Source: an uncultured Oscillospiraceae bacterium (GTDB lineage: Bacteria > Bacillota > Clostridia > Oscillospirales > Oscillospiraceae). From it: 52,671 nt of DNA. Where the stretch lies: positions 1-52,671 of the forward strand of contig CAJUPG010000005.1 of assembly GCA_910588455.1 (NCBI GenBank), given 5' to 3'. The position numbers and the translations under genes were made by a program. Positions within the stretch are counted from its first letter, which is position 1. Each line of letters begins with the position of its first letter. This document shows, in pieces, positions 16,105 through 24,700 of this stretch. The notes under the pieces were generated by a model that was not told where the DNA came from, searched no databases, and saw only the letters and a list, made by a program, of their open reading frames with translations.

Positions 16105-16691
16105 CCTTCCATCAGCTCCTTCAGTTTTTTTCGTATTTGGTCCGCAAATTCCTCCCGGCTGGCCCAGTCGTTTACGAAAACGTACTCGCACCGGCTGGTA
16201 AAATATTCGTCCGGCTTCTGGGCCCGCACCCGGGACCAGGCGTAGCTCTCGGAAATCCCCTCCCGGGCCATGATCCGGGCCGCCCGGGTCTCCGGAGGGG
16301 CAATCACCGCTATGGTTGTGTCGCATAGGTCCCGAAGGGGGCTTTCCAGCAGGGCAATGGCGTCGATGGCGGCGGCGGGGACATCTTCGCACTGTGCAAG
16401 GATAGTTTTCACCTGGGCGCAGACGGCCTCCTGGGTGATTTGGTTCAGAAGCGCCAGCTTGGCCGGGTCGTGAAAGACGATGGCCCCCAGCTTTTTGCGG
16501 TCGATCTGGTTCTTTTCGTCTAAAATATCGCCGAATGTCTGGCAGAGTCTTGACTGTAAAGCTTTATCACTTGATAGAAGCTCGTGGTAAACCGCGTCGC
16601 AGTCAATGACCGCCCCGCCCAGTTCCTCCAGTATGCTCAGGGCCGTCGTCTTGCCCGCCCCGGTGGGGCCGGTGATGCCGATGATCTTCAC
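16101..16691 (-). CDS. coaE: Dephospho-CoA kinase
   Basis: CoaE phosphorylates the 3'-hydroxyl of dephospho-CoA, the last step of CoA synthesis. The 196-residue protein opens with IIGITGPTGAGKTT (P-loop), has VIDCDAVYHELL with the substrate Asp, and the lid region with RAARIMAREGISE. The usual GxxGSGKS loop is GPTGAGKT here, which still fits a P-loop. It lies 6 nt after the sua5 gene and overlaps the lipoprotein gene by 4 nt. Confidence 0.93.
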   Translation of the reverse strand: MKIIGITGPTGAGKTTALSILEELGGAVIDCDAVYHELLSSDKALQSRLCQTFGDILDEKNQIDRKKLGAIVFHDPAKLALLNQITQEAVCAQVKTILAQCEDVPAAAIDAIALLESPLRDLCDTTIAVIAPPETRAARIMAREGISESYAWSRVRAQKPDEYFTSRCEYVFVNDWASREEFADQIRKKLKELMEG

Positions 16692-16697
16692 AGCCGC

Positions 16698-17714
16698 CTA
16701 CACCTCCACAATATGGAATCCTGCGGCCTTGTTCAGCCGGTTCGTAATGGCAAGCCCAATTCCTTTACAGTCCGGACACTGGGCCCAAATAGCGGTTACC
16801 TCCGTGTGGTCGAAGGCCCGTAGCGCGTCGAACAGCCGCCGGGCCTGCTCCTCCAGGTTATTTGCAGAGCCCAGCGGCTCCACCACCTGGGCGGAAAACA
16901 AGTCCCGAAATTCGTCAAAACAGATGATCCCATCTTCCGGGCTGCAATGCTCGAAAATATATCGGGCTGTTTTCCTCGGAGTCCCTGCTATTACGGTAAC
17001 GGGGGCTTTGGGGGCGTAATGGCGGTATTTCATCCCCGGAGCCTTGGGTTTTTCGCCGGACTTCATCAGCCGGGTGACTGCCGGGTCCACCACCACCTCC
17101 CCCAGAACCCTTTGCAGCTGTTCCAGGGTCACTCCGCCGGGCCGCAGCAGCCGTGGAATGTGGCAGGTCAAATCCACAATGGTGGACTCCACCCCAACAG
17201 AACAGGGACCGCCATCCAGAATTGCGTCTATTTTGCCGTCCATGTCCTCCAGCATATGCCGGGCAGTGGTTGGGCTTGGTTTTCCGGAGGTGTTCCCGGA
17301 GGGGGCCGCCACAGGCAGATCCGCCGCCTGAATCAGCGCCAGCGCCAGGGGATGGTTGGGACAGCGCATTCCCACGGTATCCAGGCCCCCGGTGGTCCGG
17401 TTGGGTACATTGGACCGCCGGGGCAGTACCACGGTCAGCGGTCCGGGCCAGAATTCCTCCGCCAGCCGGTAGGCAGCTTTGGGGATGTTGCGGCAGTACC
17501 GCTCCAGCCAGTCCGCCTGGGGGATATGTAAAATCAGCGGGTTATCCTGGGGGCGGCCCTTGGCCTCAAAAATCCGGGCAACCGCCGCCGGGTCCAGACC
17601 GTTGGCCCCCAGCCCGTACACCGTCTCGGTGGGCATACCGACAAGCCCCCCAGCCTGAATGATCCGGGCGGCTTCCAAAATTCCTTCTTCCTGCAAAAGC
17701 GCTGTCTTTATCAT
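16698..17714 (-). CDS. L-threonylcarbamoyladenylate synthase (Sua5 type)
   Basis: This enzyme makes threonylcarbamoyl-AMP from Thr, bicarbonate and ATP for the t6A37 modification of ANN-decoding tRNAs. The 338-residue length shows the Sua5 form: an N-terminal TsaC/YrdC domain (GGLVGMPTETVYGLGANG, then EAKGRPQDNPLILHI and APSGNTSGKPSPT) plus a C-terminal Sua5 domain starting near residue 215 (GMKYRHYAPKAPV). It overlaps the HAD gene by 4 nt. prfA, five genes upstream, is a frequent neighbour of sua5 in Firmicutes. Confidence 0.95.
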   Translation of the reverse strand: MIKTALLQEEGILEAARIIQAGGLVGMPTETVYGLGANGLDPAAVARIFEAKGRPQDNPLILHIPQADWLERYCRNIPKAAYRLAEEFWPGPLTVVLPRRSNVPNRTTGGLDTVGMRCPNHPLALALIQAADLPVAAPSGNTSGKPSPTTARHMLEDMDGKIDAILDGGPCSVGVESTIVDLTCHIPRLLRPGGVTLEQLQRVLGEVVVDPAVTRLMKSGEKPKAPGMKYRHYAPKAPVTVIAGTPRKTARYIFEHCSPEDGIICFDEFRDLFSAQVVEPLGSANNLEEQARRLFDALRAFDHTEVTAIWAQCPDCKGIGLAITNRLNKAAGFHIVEV

Positions 17715-18361
17715 GCCAAAATGAGCCTCACCAAGTCCTCTGCTGTCTCAGCCAAATGGTCCGCTCCCGCCTCCAGCAGTTCCTCCCGGGTGCGGAACCC
17801 CCACAACACGCCGCAACTGGTCAGCCCTCCATTTTGGGCGGTCTGGATGTCCACATTGCTGTCCCCCACAAACAGGGTTTTGGCCGGGTCCGCCCCCATG
17901 CGCCCCATCAGGCGGCGGAGCAGCGTGGGGTCCGGCTTGGTGGGAACGTCGGGCAGCGCCCCCTGGACGATGGGAAAAATACCGGGATAGTAGCCCTCCA
18001 CCACCGGTCCGGCCATCTGGTCCGCCTTGTTGGACAGCACCGCGATGGACACCCTTGCGTCCCCCAGGCGGCGGGCGGCCTCCACCATACCGGGATACGG
18101 GGCGGTCTTGTCCTCCTTGTGGAGATTGTAATAGGACATGAATTCTTCCATGGTTTTTGTGATTTCATCGGAGCTCCGGGCCTGTTCGGGAGAAAACCGC
18201 TCCACCAGCTTCTGCATTCCGTTGCCCACAAAATAGCGGTATTCGTCCAGGGTGTGGGTGGGCCAGCCCCGCTTTTGGCAGACCCAGTTTCCAGCGTCGG
18301 CCAGGTCCTCCAGCGTGTTCAGCAATGTGCCGTCCAAATCGAAAATTACATAGGAAAACAT
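17711..18361 (-). CDS. HAD-superfamily phosphatase, phosphoglycolate phosphatase-like
   Basis: A 216-residue HAD hydrolase with motif I FDLDGTLLNT (nucleophile Asp8, Asp10), a helical cap, motif II VLSNKAD, a motif III Lys in PTKPDPTLL and motif IV VGDSNVDIQTA. This pattern is that of Gph/PGP-like phosphatases, which remove phosphate from small metabolites; the exact substrate is uncertain. I choose the start MFSYVIFDLDG at 18361, as the 35 residues upstream in the open frame do not look like the family. It overlaps sua5 by 4 nt. Confidence 0.88.
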   Translation of the reverse strand: MFSYVIFDLDGTLLNTLEDLADAGNWVCQKRGWPTHTLDEYRYFVGNGMQKLVERFSPEQARSSDEITKTMEEFMSYYNLHKEDKTAPYPGMVEAARRLGDARVSIAVLSNKADQMAGPVVEGYYPGIFPIVQGALPDVPTKPDPTLLRRLMGRMGADPAKTLFVGDSNVDIQTAQNGGLTSCGVLWGFRTREELLEAGADHLAETAEDLVRLILA

Positions 18362-18380
18362 AGTTATTTTGCTTCTTTCT

Positions 18381-18656
18381 TTAGTTATAGAGGGGGATTT
18401 CCATGCCGCCGAACTCAATGAGCGTATCTTTGGGGAACTGCATCTGTTGGAGATATGCCTTGACACCCAACTGGGCGTATTTGGGATTTACATTGTCGTC
18501 CTCGTCCTGAAGCTCCAGCTCGATATGGCCGCCGGTGCCGTCGAAGCTGCCGCCGTTGACGATGCCCTTTCCGTCCATAGCGTCAAACAGACCGTTCTCG
18601 ATCTCCTCCAGGGTCTTGTTCTGGGGCAAAGATTTGAAATGAATATAGACATCCAC
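18381..18656 (-). CDS. Small conserved-looking protein of unknown function
   Basis: A 91-residue acidic soluble protein that I do not recognise. It starts with GTG: AAAGGAG lies 8 nt upstream and the first residues read M-DVYIHFKSLPQNKTLEE. A Gly-rich centre (GKGIVNGGSFDGTGGHIELELQDED) and a C-terminal GGMEIPLYN suggest a compact alpha/beta fold. It follows a lipoprotein gene by 19 nt and precedes the HAD gene by 19 nt. There is no signal peptide. The longer open frame upstream overlaps the lipoprotein gene and is rejected. Confidence 0.7.
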   Translation of the reverse strand: MDVYIHFKSLPQNKTLEEIENGLFDAMDGKGIVNGGSFDGTGGHIELELQDEDDNVNPKYAQLGVKAYLQQMQFPKDTLIEFGGMEIPLYN

Positions 18657-18675
18657 AATAAAAACTCCTTTTTTG

Positions 18676-19266
18676 TTATGATAATGCTTCCTGGCTGAAC
18701 AAAATTGTGATGGCATAGACGTGCTCATAGCCCGCTTTTTCATACTCCTCTGGGGAGTTGAAATAGGACACATCATAGCTTCGGATTTCGTTTTTTGCGG
18801 TTTCAATTTGAAGCACCAGAGGGATTTCCTGGTCATAAACGACCTCCGTACGGTCATGCAGAACCGTGGTTGCACGTCCTAAGCTCTCTTCCTCTGTTTC
18901 TGTTTTGTAAGAAGTTATACTTTTATTTTTGTCGCTCTGGAGTGCAATCCGAACTCCACTGGCAATCCGGTCAAAGCCCAGGGCAATCCGGCCCGATGTG
19001 CAATCGGAAAAGTCCAGTCCTCCCCCACCAGAAATCTGGCTCCAGCCGCCGTTCTCCAGCTCGTACACGTGGACCGAAACGGTTTGAACCGTATCGTCCA
19101 GCACAAAATCAAAAATCCGGTGCTCAGTATTCAGCCCCAGCAGCTCCGCGATTTCCTCCTCCTCCTGGGTCAGCTGGGCCGGCTCCACATACATACCCTC
19201 ATTTTTCGCACAGCCGCTCAAGATCAAAACCAGTAAAATCATCCAAATGAAAAGTCTCTTTTTCAT
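18676..19266 (-). CDS. Predicted lipoprotein of unknown function
   Basis: A 196-residue protein with a classical lipoprotein signal (MKKRLFIWMILLVLILSGC, lipobox LSGC, Cys19). The mature part has Glu-rich N-terminal sequence and alternating strands, with no family I can name. Its start overlaps the prfA stop by 4 nt (ATGA), so it is coupled to prfA. The GC content looks lower than in the flanking genes, with many Lys, Thr and Glu codons ending in A or T, which hints at a different history from prfA. Function unknown. Confidence 0.75.
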   Translation of the reverse strand: MKKRLFIWMILLVLILSGCAKNEGMYVEPAQLTQEEEEIAELLGLNTEHRIFDFVLDDTVQTVSVHVYELENGGWSQISGGGGLDFSDCTSGRIALGFDRIASGVRIALQSDKNKSITSYKTETEEESLGRATTVLHDRTEVVYDQEIPLVLQIETAKNEIRSYDVSYFNSPEEYEKAGYEHVYAITILFSQEALS

Positions 19267-20324
19267 GTTTCATTCTCCTTCAGCCGCTCCGCCTGGTCGG
19301 CGGCCCTCAGCGCGTCCACGATTTCATCCAAATCGCCATTCAAAATGCTGTCCAGCTTGTAGAGGGTCAGTCCAATTCGGTGGTCGGTCATCCGGCCCTG
19401 AGGGTAGTTATAGGTGCGGATGCGCTCGTTGCGCATTCCCATGCCCACCTGGCTGCGCCGCTGGGCGGTCACCTCACTGCTCAACCGCTCCTGCTCCTCC
19501 TCATACAGCCGGGAGGCCAGAATCCGCATGGCCTTGTCCCGGTTCTGGAACTGGCTGCGCTCCTGCTGGCACTCCACCACCATCCCCGTGGGCTTGTGGA
19601 TCAGCCGCACCGCTGAGGAGGTTTTGTTTACGTGCTGTCCCCCCGCGCCGGAGGAGCGGAACACCTGCATTTCAATGTCGGCGGGGTTGAGCTGCACATC
19701 CACCTCCTCCATCTCCGGCAGCACCGCCACGGTGACGGTGGAGGTGTGGACCCGCCCGCCGGACTCGGTCTCCGGCACCCGCTGGACCCGGTGGACCCCG
19801 CTTTCAAACTTCATCCGGGCAAAGGCTCCGGCCCCTTCAATCGTAAAGGAAATTTCCTTTACGCCGCCCAGCTCCGTTTCGTTTGCGCTGTTAATCTCTG
19901 TTTTCCACCGCTGCCGCTCCGCATACATGGAGTACATCCGGAACAGGGAGTGGGCAAACAGGGCCGCCTCCTCCCCGCCCACCCCGGCGCGGATTTCCAC
20001 AATCACGTTTTTGCCGTCGTTGGGGTCCTTGGGCAGCAGCAAAAGCCGGAGCTGATCCTCCAGCTCCGCCTGTGCTTCCAGGGCCTGCCGGATCTCCTCC
20101 TGGGCCAGCGGGCGCATCTCCGGGTCGGAGAGCAGGGCCCGGCCCTCCTCCTCCTGCCGCTGGGCCTCCTGATACCGGCGGAAGGTTTCCACCAGCGGGG
20201 CCAGCTCCGCCTGCTCCTTGTTGAGACGGGCCGCCAGCGCCGGGTCCCCGTAGGTCTCTGGGGCCTCCAGCTGGGCCTCAATCTGGCTGTATTTGGCCTC
20301 GATGGCCCGCAGCTTATCCAGCAT
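19263..20324 (-). CDS. prfA: Peptide chain release factor 1
   Basis: RF1 reads UAA and UAG stop codons and triggers peptide release. The 353-residue protein has the GGQ motif in SSGAGGQHVNKT, the codon-reading PxT as PET in RVPETESGGRVHTS, and the N-terminal helical domain. The length is normal. It follows hisH by 12 nt, so it appears to be in the his transcription unit. The prmC methyltransferase gene, often next to prfA, is not present in the window, although sua5 is nearby. Confidence 0.97.
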   Translation of the reverse strand: MLDKLRAIEAKYSQIEAQLEAPETYGDPALAARLNKEQAELAPLVETFRRYQEAQRQEEEGRALLSDPEMRPLAQEEIRQALEAQAELEDQLRLLLLPKDPNDGKNVIVEIRAGVGGEEAALFAHSLFRMYSMYAERQRWKTEINSANETELGGVKEISFTIEGAGAFARMKFESGVHRVQRVPETESGGRVHTSTVTVAVLPEMEEVDVQLNPADIEMQVFRSSGAGGQHVNKTSSAVRLIHKPTGMVVECQQERSQFQNRDKAMRILASRLYEEEQERLSSEVTAQRRSQVGMGMRNERIRTYNYPQGRMTDHRIGLTLYKLDSILNGDLDEIVDALRAADQAERLKENET

Positions 20325-20336
20325 ATGGCACCTCCT

Positions 20337-20948
20337 TCATCCCCGGCTCAGCTGCGCAAAATTGCGCAGAATGTGCAGGCCGGTTTCGCCGCTCTTCTCC
20401 GGGTGGAACTGGCAGCCAAAGAAATTTCCGCTCTGCACCGCCGCCGTCACCGGAACGCCGTAATCGGTGGTGGCAATCACCTGGGCCTCGTCGGTCTCCT
20501 GCGCGCTGAACGAGTGGACAAAATAGACGCTTGCCCCCTGGTCCAGTCCCCGAAACAGGGGGGAATCGTGATAAAAAGTCAGAGTATTCCACCCAATATG
20601 AGGCAGCTTTTCCCGGGTGGGGATTTTGGCGCACACGCCCCGGACCACGCCCAAGCCGGCACAGGGACGGACCTCCTCCCCCCGCTCCAGCAGCAGCTGC
20701 ATTCCCAGACAGATGCCCAAAACGGGCTTCTTTTGCCCCTGCATCATAACAGTCTGGTCCAGCCCGGCGGCGCGCAGCTTGTCCACTGCGTCCGGAAAAG
20801 CCCCCACTCCGGGCAGAATGATGCCATCCGCCCGCTCCAGCTCCTGGGGATCTGCGGTGATGATACTCTCACAGCCAATATATCTCAGCGCGTTGGATAC
20901 GCTCTTTAAATTTCCCACACCATAGTCTATGATGGCAATCCGTCCCAT
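20337..20948 (-). CDS. hisH: Imidazole glycerol phosphate synthase, glutaminase subunit
   Basis: HisH hydrolyses glutamine and channels ammonia to HisF for ring closure in histidine synthesis. The 203-residue protein shows IAIIDYGVGNLKSV, LPGVGAF, the nucleophile Cys in GICLGMQLL and the His-Glu pair in FHPEKSG. The ATG at 20948 lies 2 nt after the hisB stop; a longer open frame overlaps hisB and is rejected. The HisF partner is not in this window, and the next gene is prfA. Confidence 0.95.
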   Translation of the reverse strand: MGRIAIIDYGVGNLKSVSNALRYIGCESIITADPQELERADGIILPGVGAFPDAVDKLRAAGLDQTVMMQGQKKPVLGICLGMQLLLERGEEVRPCAGLGVVRGVCAKIPTREKLPHIGWNTLTFYHDSPLFRGLDQGASVYFVHSFSAQETDEAQVIATTDYGVPVTAAVQSGNFFGCQFHPEKSGETGLHILRNFAQLSRG

Positions 20949-20950
20949 GG

Positions 20951-21526
20951 TTACAGCACTCCCTTGGTGGAGACCACGCCGGTCCCCTCGATTTTTGCCG
21001 CTTCTTTGACGGCCAGCCCCAGGGATTTGTAAAGTCCCTCGGTGATGTGGTGGGCGTTCGCCCCATAAAAGCACTTCTGATGAAGGGTAATCCCCCCATT
21101 CATGGCCAGTGCCCGCATAAATTCCACTGTCAGACAGGCGTCGTAGGTTCCAATCATAGGCTGGGGCATATCCGCGTCAAAGACCAGGAAGGGCCGGTTG
21201 GAGAAGTCCAGAGCGGTGAAGCACAGGGCCTCGTCCATGGGCACATAGGCGCTTCCGAAGCGGCGGATGCCCTTTTTGTCCCCCAGTGCTTCCCGCAGGG
21301 CCTGCCCCAGTACGATGCCAGTGTCCTCCACAGTGTGGTGGCCGTCCACATACAGGTCCCCCTCCACCTTCAGCGCCAGCCCCCAGCCGGCGTAGAAGGC
21401 CAGGGCGGTGAGCATATGGTCGAAAAAGCCGATTCCGGTTTTTATGTCAACTTCTCCCCCGTCAAGAGAGAGCTTGCAGTCAATCTGCGTCTCTTTGGTA
21501 TCCCGTTTTATTTGGGCGGTGCGCAT
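20951..21526 (-). CDS. hisB: Imidazoleglycerol-phosphate dehydratase
   Basis: HisB removes water from imidazoleglycerol phosphate using two manganese ions. The 191-residue monofunctional form has the duplicated metal motifs GFFDHMLTA, VDGHHTVEDTG, FNRPFL-like region SNRPFLVFDADMP, and GANAHHITEGLYKSLG. The start MRTAQIKRDT lies 8 nt after GAGGAG; a GTG three codons upstream is less suitable. It is 5 nt from the end of hisD. There is no fused phosphatase domain. Confidence 0.96.
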   Translation of the reverse strand: MRTAQIKRDTKETQIDCKLSLDGGEVDIKTGIGFFDHMLTALAFYAGWGLALKVEGDLYVDGHHTVEDTGIVLGQALREALGDKKGIRRFGSAYVPMDEALCFTALDFSNRPFLVFDADMPQPMIGTYDACLTVEFMRALAMNGGITLHQKCFYGANAHHITEGLYKSLGLAVKEAAKIEGTGVVSTKGVL

Positions 21527-21531
21527 AAAAA

Positions 21532-22809
21532 TCACTCCTCAAAGCGGACTTGAATGGCGTTTGAGTGCGCTGTAAGCTTTTCCGCCCGGGCCAGGGCGAT
21601 GATCTCCGGGGCCAGGGGCTTCAGACTGTCCCGTTCAAACTCAATGACGCTCATGGTTTTCAGGAAGCTGGACACGCTCAGGGGCGAGAAAAAACGTGCC
21701 GTCCCACTGGTGGGCAGTACGTGGTCCGGTCCCGCCAGGTAATCCCCCAGGGGTTCCGGACTGTGGGCGCCTAAAAACACCGCGCCGGCGTTTTTCACCA
21801 GGGGCAGCAGGGCCCGGGGCCGCTGGGTCATGATCTCCAGGTGCTCTGGAGCAATTTCATTGGCCAGCTCCATGCACTGATCCAGATTCCGGCACACGAT
21901 GGCACAGCCGAAATCCCGGACGGAGGCCTCCATAATCTCGGAGCGCTCCAAATAGGCGGTCTGGCGGGTCATTTCCCCGGCCACGGCCTGGGCCAGCTCC
22001 ATGGAGTCTGTCAAAAGTACCGCACAGGCCAGTTTATCATGTTCCGCCTGACTTAGCAAGTCCGCGGCCACATATTTGGGGTTTGCGGTTTGGTCGGCAA
22101 TTACCAGCACCTCCGATGGGCCGGCCACCATGTCGATGTCCAGACTGCCGTAGGCCAGCCGCTTGGCGGCGGCAACGTAGGCGTTGCCGGGGCCCACCAG
22201 CTTGTCCACCTTGGGAATGAAGCCCGCCCCATAGGTCAAAGCAGCCACTGCCTGGGCGCCTCCCACCGCGATCACCCGGTTCACTCCGGCGATTTTTGCC
22301 GCCGCCAGCACTGGGTCGCTGAGGTTTTCCGTGGGCGGCGTGACCATAATCAGCTCCTCCACCCCCGCCACCTTGGCGGGCACGGCGTTCATCAGCACGC
22401 TGCTGGGGTAGGCGGCGGTGCCGCCGGGGACGTAGATCCCCACCCGGGTCAACCCCCGGACCACACGGCCAACCCGCCCCCCGTCGGGGGAGGTCCACTC
22501 CCGGGTTTCCACCAGAAGCTTCTCGTTATAGTCCCGGATATTGGCGGCAGCGTGCTCCAGGGCACGGATCAGCTCCCGGGGGCAGGCACGGTAGGCCTCC
22601 TCCAGCCGTTCGGGGGAAATTTCATGGGGGGCTTGATGGTCAAACTCCCGGGTGAAGCGCTCCACTGCCGGAAAGCCTTCTTCCTTTACAGCCTGCATAA
22701 TTGCCCGGACCGACCGCTCAATACCGGCATTTTTTTCTGCCGCCCGGGCCCGCATCGCAGCCATCTGGGCCTGCTCCGCCGCGCCGTCCGCCTGAATGAT
22801 GGAAATCAT
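21532..22809 (-). CDS. hisD: Histidinol dehydrogenase
   Basis: HisD oxidises histidinol to histidine in two NAD-dependent steps. The 425-residue protein shows RVGIYVPGGTAAYPSSVLMNAVPAKVAGV, the GPGNAYVAAAKR and VAGPSEVLVIAD signature, AEHD with a zinc-binding His, and NEIAPEHLEI with the catalytic Glu-His. The ATG at 22809 overlaps the hisG stop by 4 nt and follows GGAGG; a longer open frame of nine extra residues lies inside hisG. Confidence 0.97.
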   Translation of the reverse strand: MISIIQADGAAEQAQMAAMRARAAEKNAGIERSVRAIMQAVKEEGFPAVERFTREFDHQAPHEISPERLEEAYRACPRELIRALEHAAANIRDYNEKLLVETREWTSPDGGRVGRVVRGLTRVGIYVPGGTAAYPSSVLMNAVPAKVAGVEELIMVTPPTENLSDPVLAAAKIAGVNRVIAVGGAQAVAALTYGAGFIPKVDKLVGPGNAYVAAAKRLAYGSLDIDMVAGPSEVLVIADQTANPKYVAADLLSQAEHDKLACAVLLTDSMELAQAVAGEMTRQTAYLERSEIMEASVRDFGCAIVCRNLDQCMELANEIAPEHLEIMTQRPRALLPLVKNAGAVFLGAHSPEPLGDYLAGPDHVLPTSGTARFFSPLSVSSFLKTMSVIEFERDSLKPLAPEIIALARAEKLTAHSNAIQVRFEE

Positions 22810-23453
22810 ACCGCCGCCTCCAATCCTGCCTGACATTTTTCAATAAAATCGGTGATCTGTTCTTTATACAGCTTCATGCTGGCAGTGTTGACAATCAGCC
22901 GGGCCGAAACCCGGGCCGCCGTCTCGATGGGCACCAGACCGTTTGCTTTCAGGGTCGCTCCAGTCTCCACAATATCCACAATTCCGTCGGCCAGTCCCAG
23001 AATGGGGGCCAGCTCCACGCTGCCCTCAATCTTAATCACGTCCACATCCATGCCCTTGGCCTCGAAGTAGGCGCGGGTAAATTCGGGGTATTTGGAGGCG
23101 ATCCGGCGGGTGCGGTAGCTGCCATAGAAATCGCTGCCCTCCTGCACCGCCAGGGCGAACCGGCAGGCCCCAAAGCCCAGGTCCAGTACCTCGTAAAATG
23201 CGCCGCCCTTCTCCAAAATTGTGTCCTTGCCTACGATTCCCAGGTCGCATACCCCGTGCTCCACATAGGTAATCACGTCCGGGGCCTTGGCCAGCACCGC
23301 GTCCAGGGGGTAGTTGGGCAGCGGATGGACCAGCCGCCGGCCCGGAGCGCGGACCGGACCGCAGTCCAGCCCCAGCCGTTCAAACAGCTCCAGGGATCTG
23401 TCCTGGAGACGGCCCTTTGTGAGCGCAATCCGCAAGCGGGAATTGGAATTCAT
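22806..23453 (-). CDS. hisG: ATP phosphoribosyltransferase catalytic subunit, short form
   Basis: HisG condenses ATP with PRPP in the first step of histidine synthesis. At 215 residues it is the short form that lacks the C-terminal regulatory domain and needs HisZ. It has the opening LRIALTKGRLQDRSLEL, the VEHGVCDLGIVGKD region and a phosphate-binding GSVELAPILGLADGIVDIVETGATLKAN stretch. It overlaps hisZ by 4 nt on one side and hisD by 4 nt on the other. Feedback inhibition by histidine would act through HisZ. Confidence 0.97.
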   Translation of the reverse strand: MNSNSRLRIALTKGRLQDRSLELFERLGLDCGPVRAPGRRLVHPLPNYPLDAVLAKAPDVITYVEHGVCDLGIVGKDTILEKGGAFYEVLDLGFGACRFALAVQEGSDFYGSYRTRRIASKYPEFTRAYFEAKGMDVDVIKIEGSVELAPILGLADGIVDIVETGATLKANGLVPIETAARVSARLIVNTASMKLYKEQITDFIEKCQAGLEAAV

Positions 23454-24613
23454 ACCGCCACCGTCCTCTCTCCGTCTTTGTCCAGCACCAGCACGTTCTG
23501 GGCCCCCTTCTCCTGGGCCAGATTCAGGCTGGAGGCCAGGGTCCGGCAGGGGGAAAGCTCGCAGGTCCCGGCGGGAGCCCCGTCCACCGCCTCCAGGGCT
23601 TGACTCAAATACCCTGGCTCATAGTGGACCACCGTGCGCAGCTTGGGAAGCTGGGTCTGGGGCAGCGTCCGGGCCATGGCGTCCACGTCCACCGAGAAGC
23701 CGATGGCCTGGGCCTCCCGGCCAAAAACGCCCACCAGGTTGTCGTACCGGCCTCCGGAGAGCACCGCGTCCCCGGCCCCCTCCACATAGCCCCGAAATAC
23801 CACGCCGGTGTAGTAGTCGATTTGATGGACCATGCCCAGGTCAAACCGGACATAGGCCCCGTAACCGGCGGCGGACAGTTCGTCGTAGAGCTGGCGCAGA
23901 TAGTCGATGGACAGAGTCCGGCCCGCCAGCTTTTCCGCCTCGTCCAGCACCTCCGGCCCGCCGAACAGCCGGGACAGCCGCTCCAGCACGGCACAGGCCG
24001 GGTTTTCCCGGTACGGCTCCAAAAAGCTGTGGAGGGCGGCAAAATTCTTGCCCTCCACCAGCTGGCGCAGGGATTCCGTCTCCTCCAGCTCCAGCCGGGC
24101 GGTCAGCTCCCGGAAAAAATCCACGTGCCCCAGCTCCACATGGAACACGGAGGCCCCGCAGCTGCGCAGGGCGTCGATCGCCCCGGCCAGCAGTTCCAGG
24201 TCGGCCTTCCGGCCCACCGCGCCGATGAGCTCCACCCCGCACTGGGCGATCTCCCGGCTGCCGCCGTTATGGGCGGGGTTGTCCCGGTATACTGTCTGCT
24301 CATAGTACAGCCGCTGGGGCAGGGTGAGGGTTTTCAGCTTGGTGGCAGCTATCCGGGCGATGGGGGTGGTGGAGTCGGGCCGCATCACGCAGATTTTCCC
24401 GCTGGAATCCCATACCTTGAGCATCCGCTCCTGGGGAATGGCACAGCCGGAGTGGGCAAAGAGGTCGTAGTATTCCGTTTCTGGGGTAGAGACCTCTAAA
24501 AAACCCCGCTGCCGGAACAGCCGGGTCAGCCGCTGCTGGACTTGGCGGCGCTCCTGGCACTCGGCGAACAGCCGGTCCCGGGTGCCCTCCGGGGTATTGA
24601 CCGTTAATTTCAT
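23450..24613 (-). CDS. hisZ: HisZ, ATP phosphoribosyltransferase regulatory subunit
   Basis: HisZ is a catalytically dead relative of histidyl-tRNA synthetase that binds HisG and confers activity and histidine feedback. The 387-residue protein has class II synthetase-like motifs (TPEGTRDRLF, RGFLEVSTPETEYYDLF, MRPDSTTPIARIAATKL, and VVFRGYVEGAGDAVLSGGRYDNLVG), without the anticodon-binding domain of a true HisRS. I choose the ATG at 24613, which follows AAAGGAG by 7 nt. It is the first gene of the his run, with a strong promoter just upstream. Confidence 0.95.
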   Translation of the reverse strand: MKLTVNTPEGTRDRLFAECQERRQVQQRLTRLFRQRGFLEVSTPETEYYDLFAHSGCAIPQERMLKVWDSSGKICVMRPDSTTPIARIAATKLKTLTLPQRLYYEQTVYRDNPAHNGGSREIAQCGVELIGAVGRKADLELLAGAIDALRSCGASVFHVELGHVDFFRELTARLELEETESLRQLVEGKNFAALHSFLEPYRENPACAVLERLSRLFGGPEVLDEAEKLAGRTLSIDYLRQLYDELSAAGYGAYVRFDLGMVHQIDYYTGVVFRGYVEGAGDAVLSGGRYDNLVGVFGREAQAIGFSVDVDAMARTLPQTQLPKLRTVVHYEPGYLSQALEAVDGAPAGTCELSPCRTLASSLNLAQEKGAQNVLVLDKDGERTVAV

Positions 24614-24643
24614 GGTATCGCTCCTTTGATTCTTTACCACGCT

Positions 24644-24672
24644 AATATACTGCATTGCGAAAGCGTTGTCAA
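24644..24672 (-). promoter_or_regulatory. Strong promoter of the his operon
   Basis: The minus strand has TTGACA, 17 nt and TATATT, a near-perfect sigma-A promoter, about 30 nt from the hisZ ATG. The leader is too short for a T-box or leader-peptide attenuator, so I see no histidine-responsive RNA element. Confidence 0.9.
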
Positions 24673-24700
24673 TCTTTTTTAGAAATCTTCCACCTGGCCC

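Noticed and set aside
19632..20909. Plus-strand 425-codon open frame
   Set aside because: Antisense to prfA and hisH, both firmly identified.
24614..24700. T-box or leader-peptide attenuator for the his operon
   Set aside because: The consensus promoter lies about 30 nt from the hisZ start, leaving no space for such an element.
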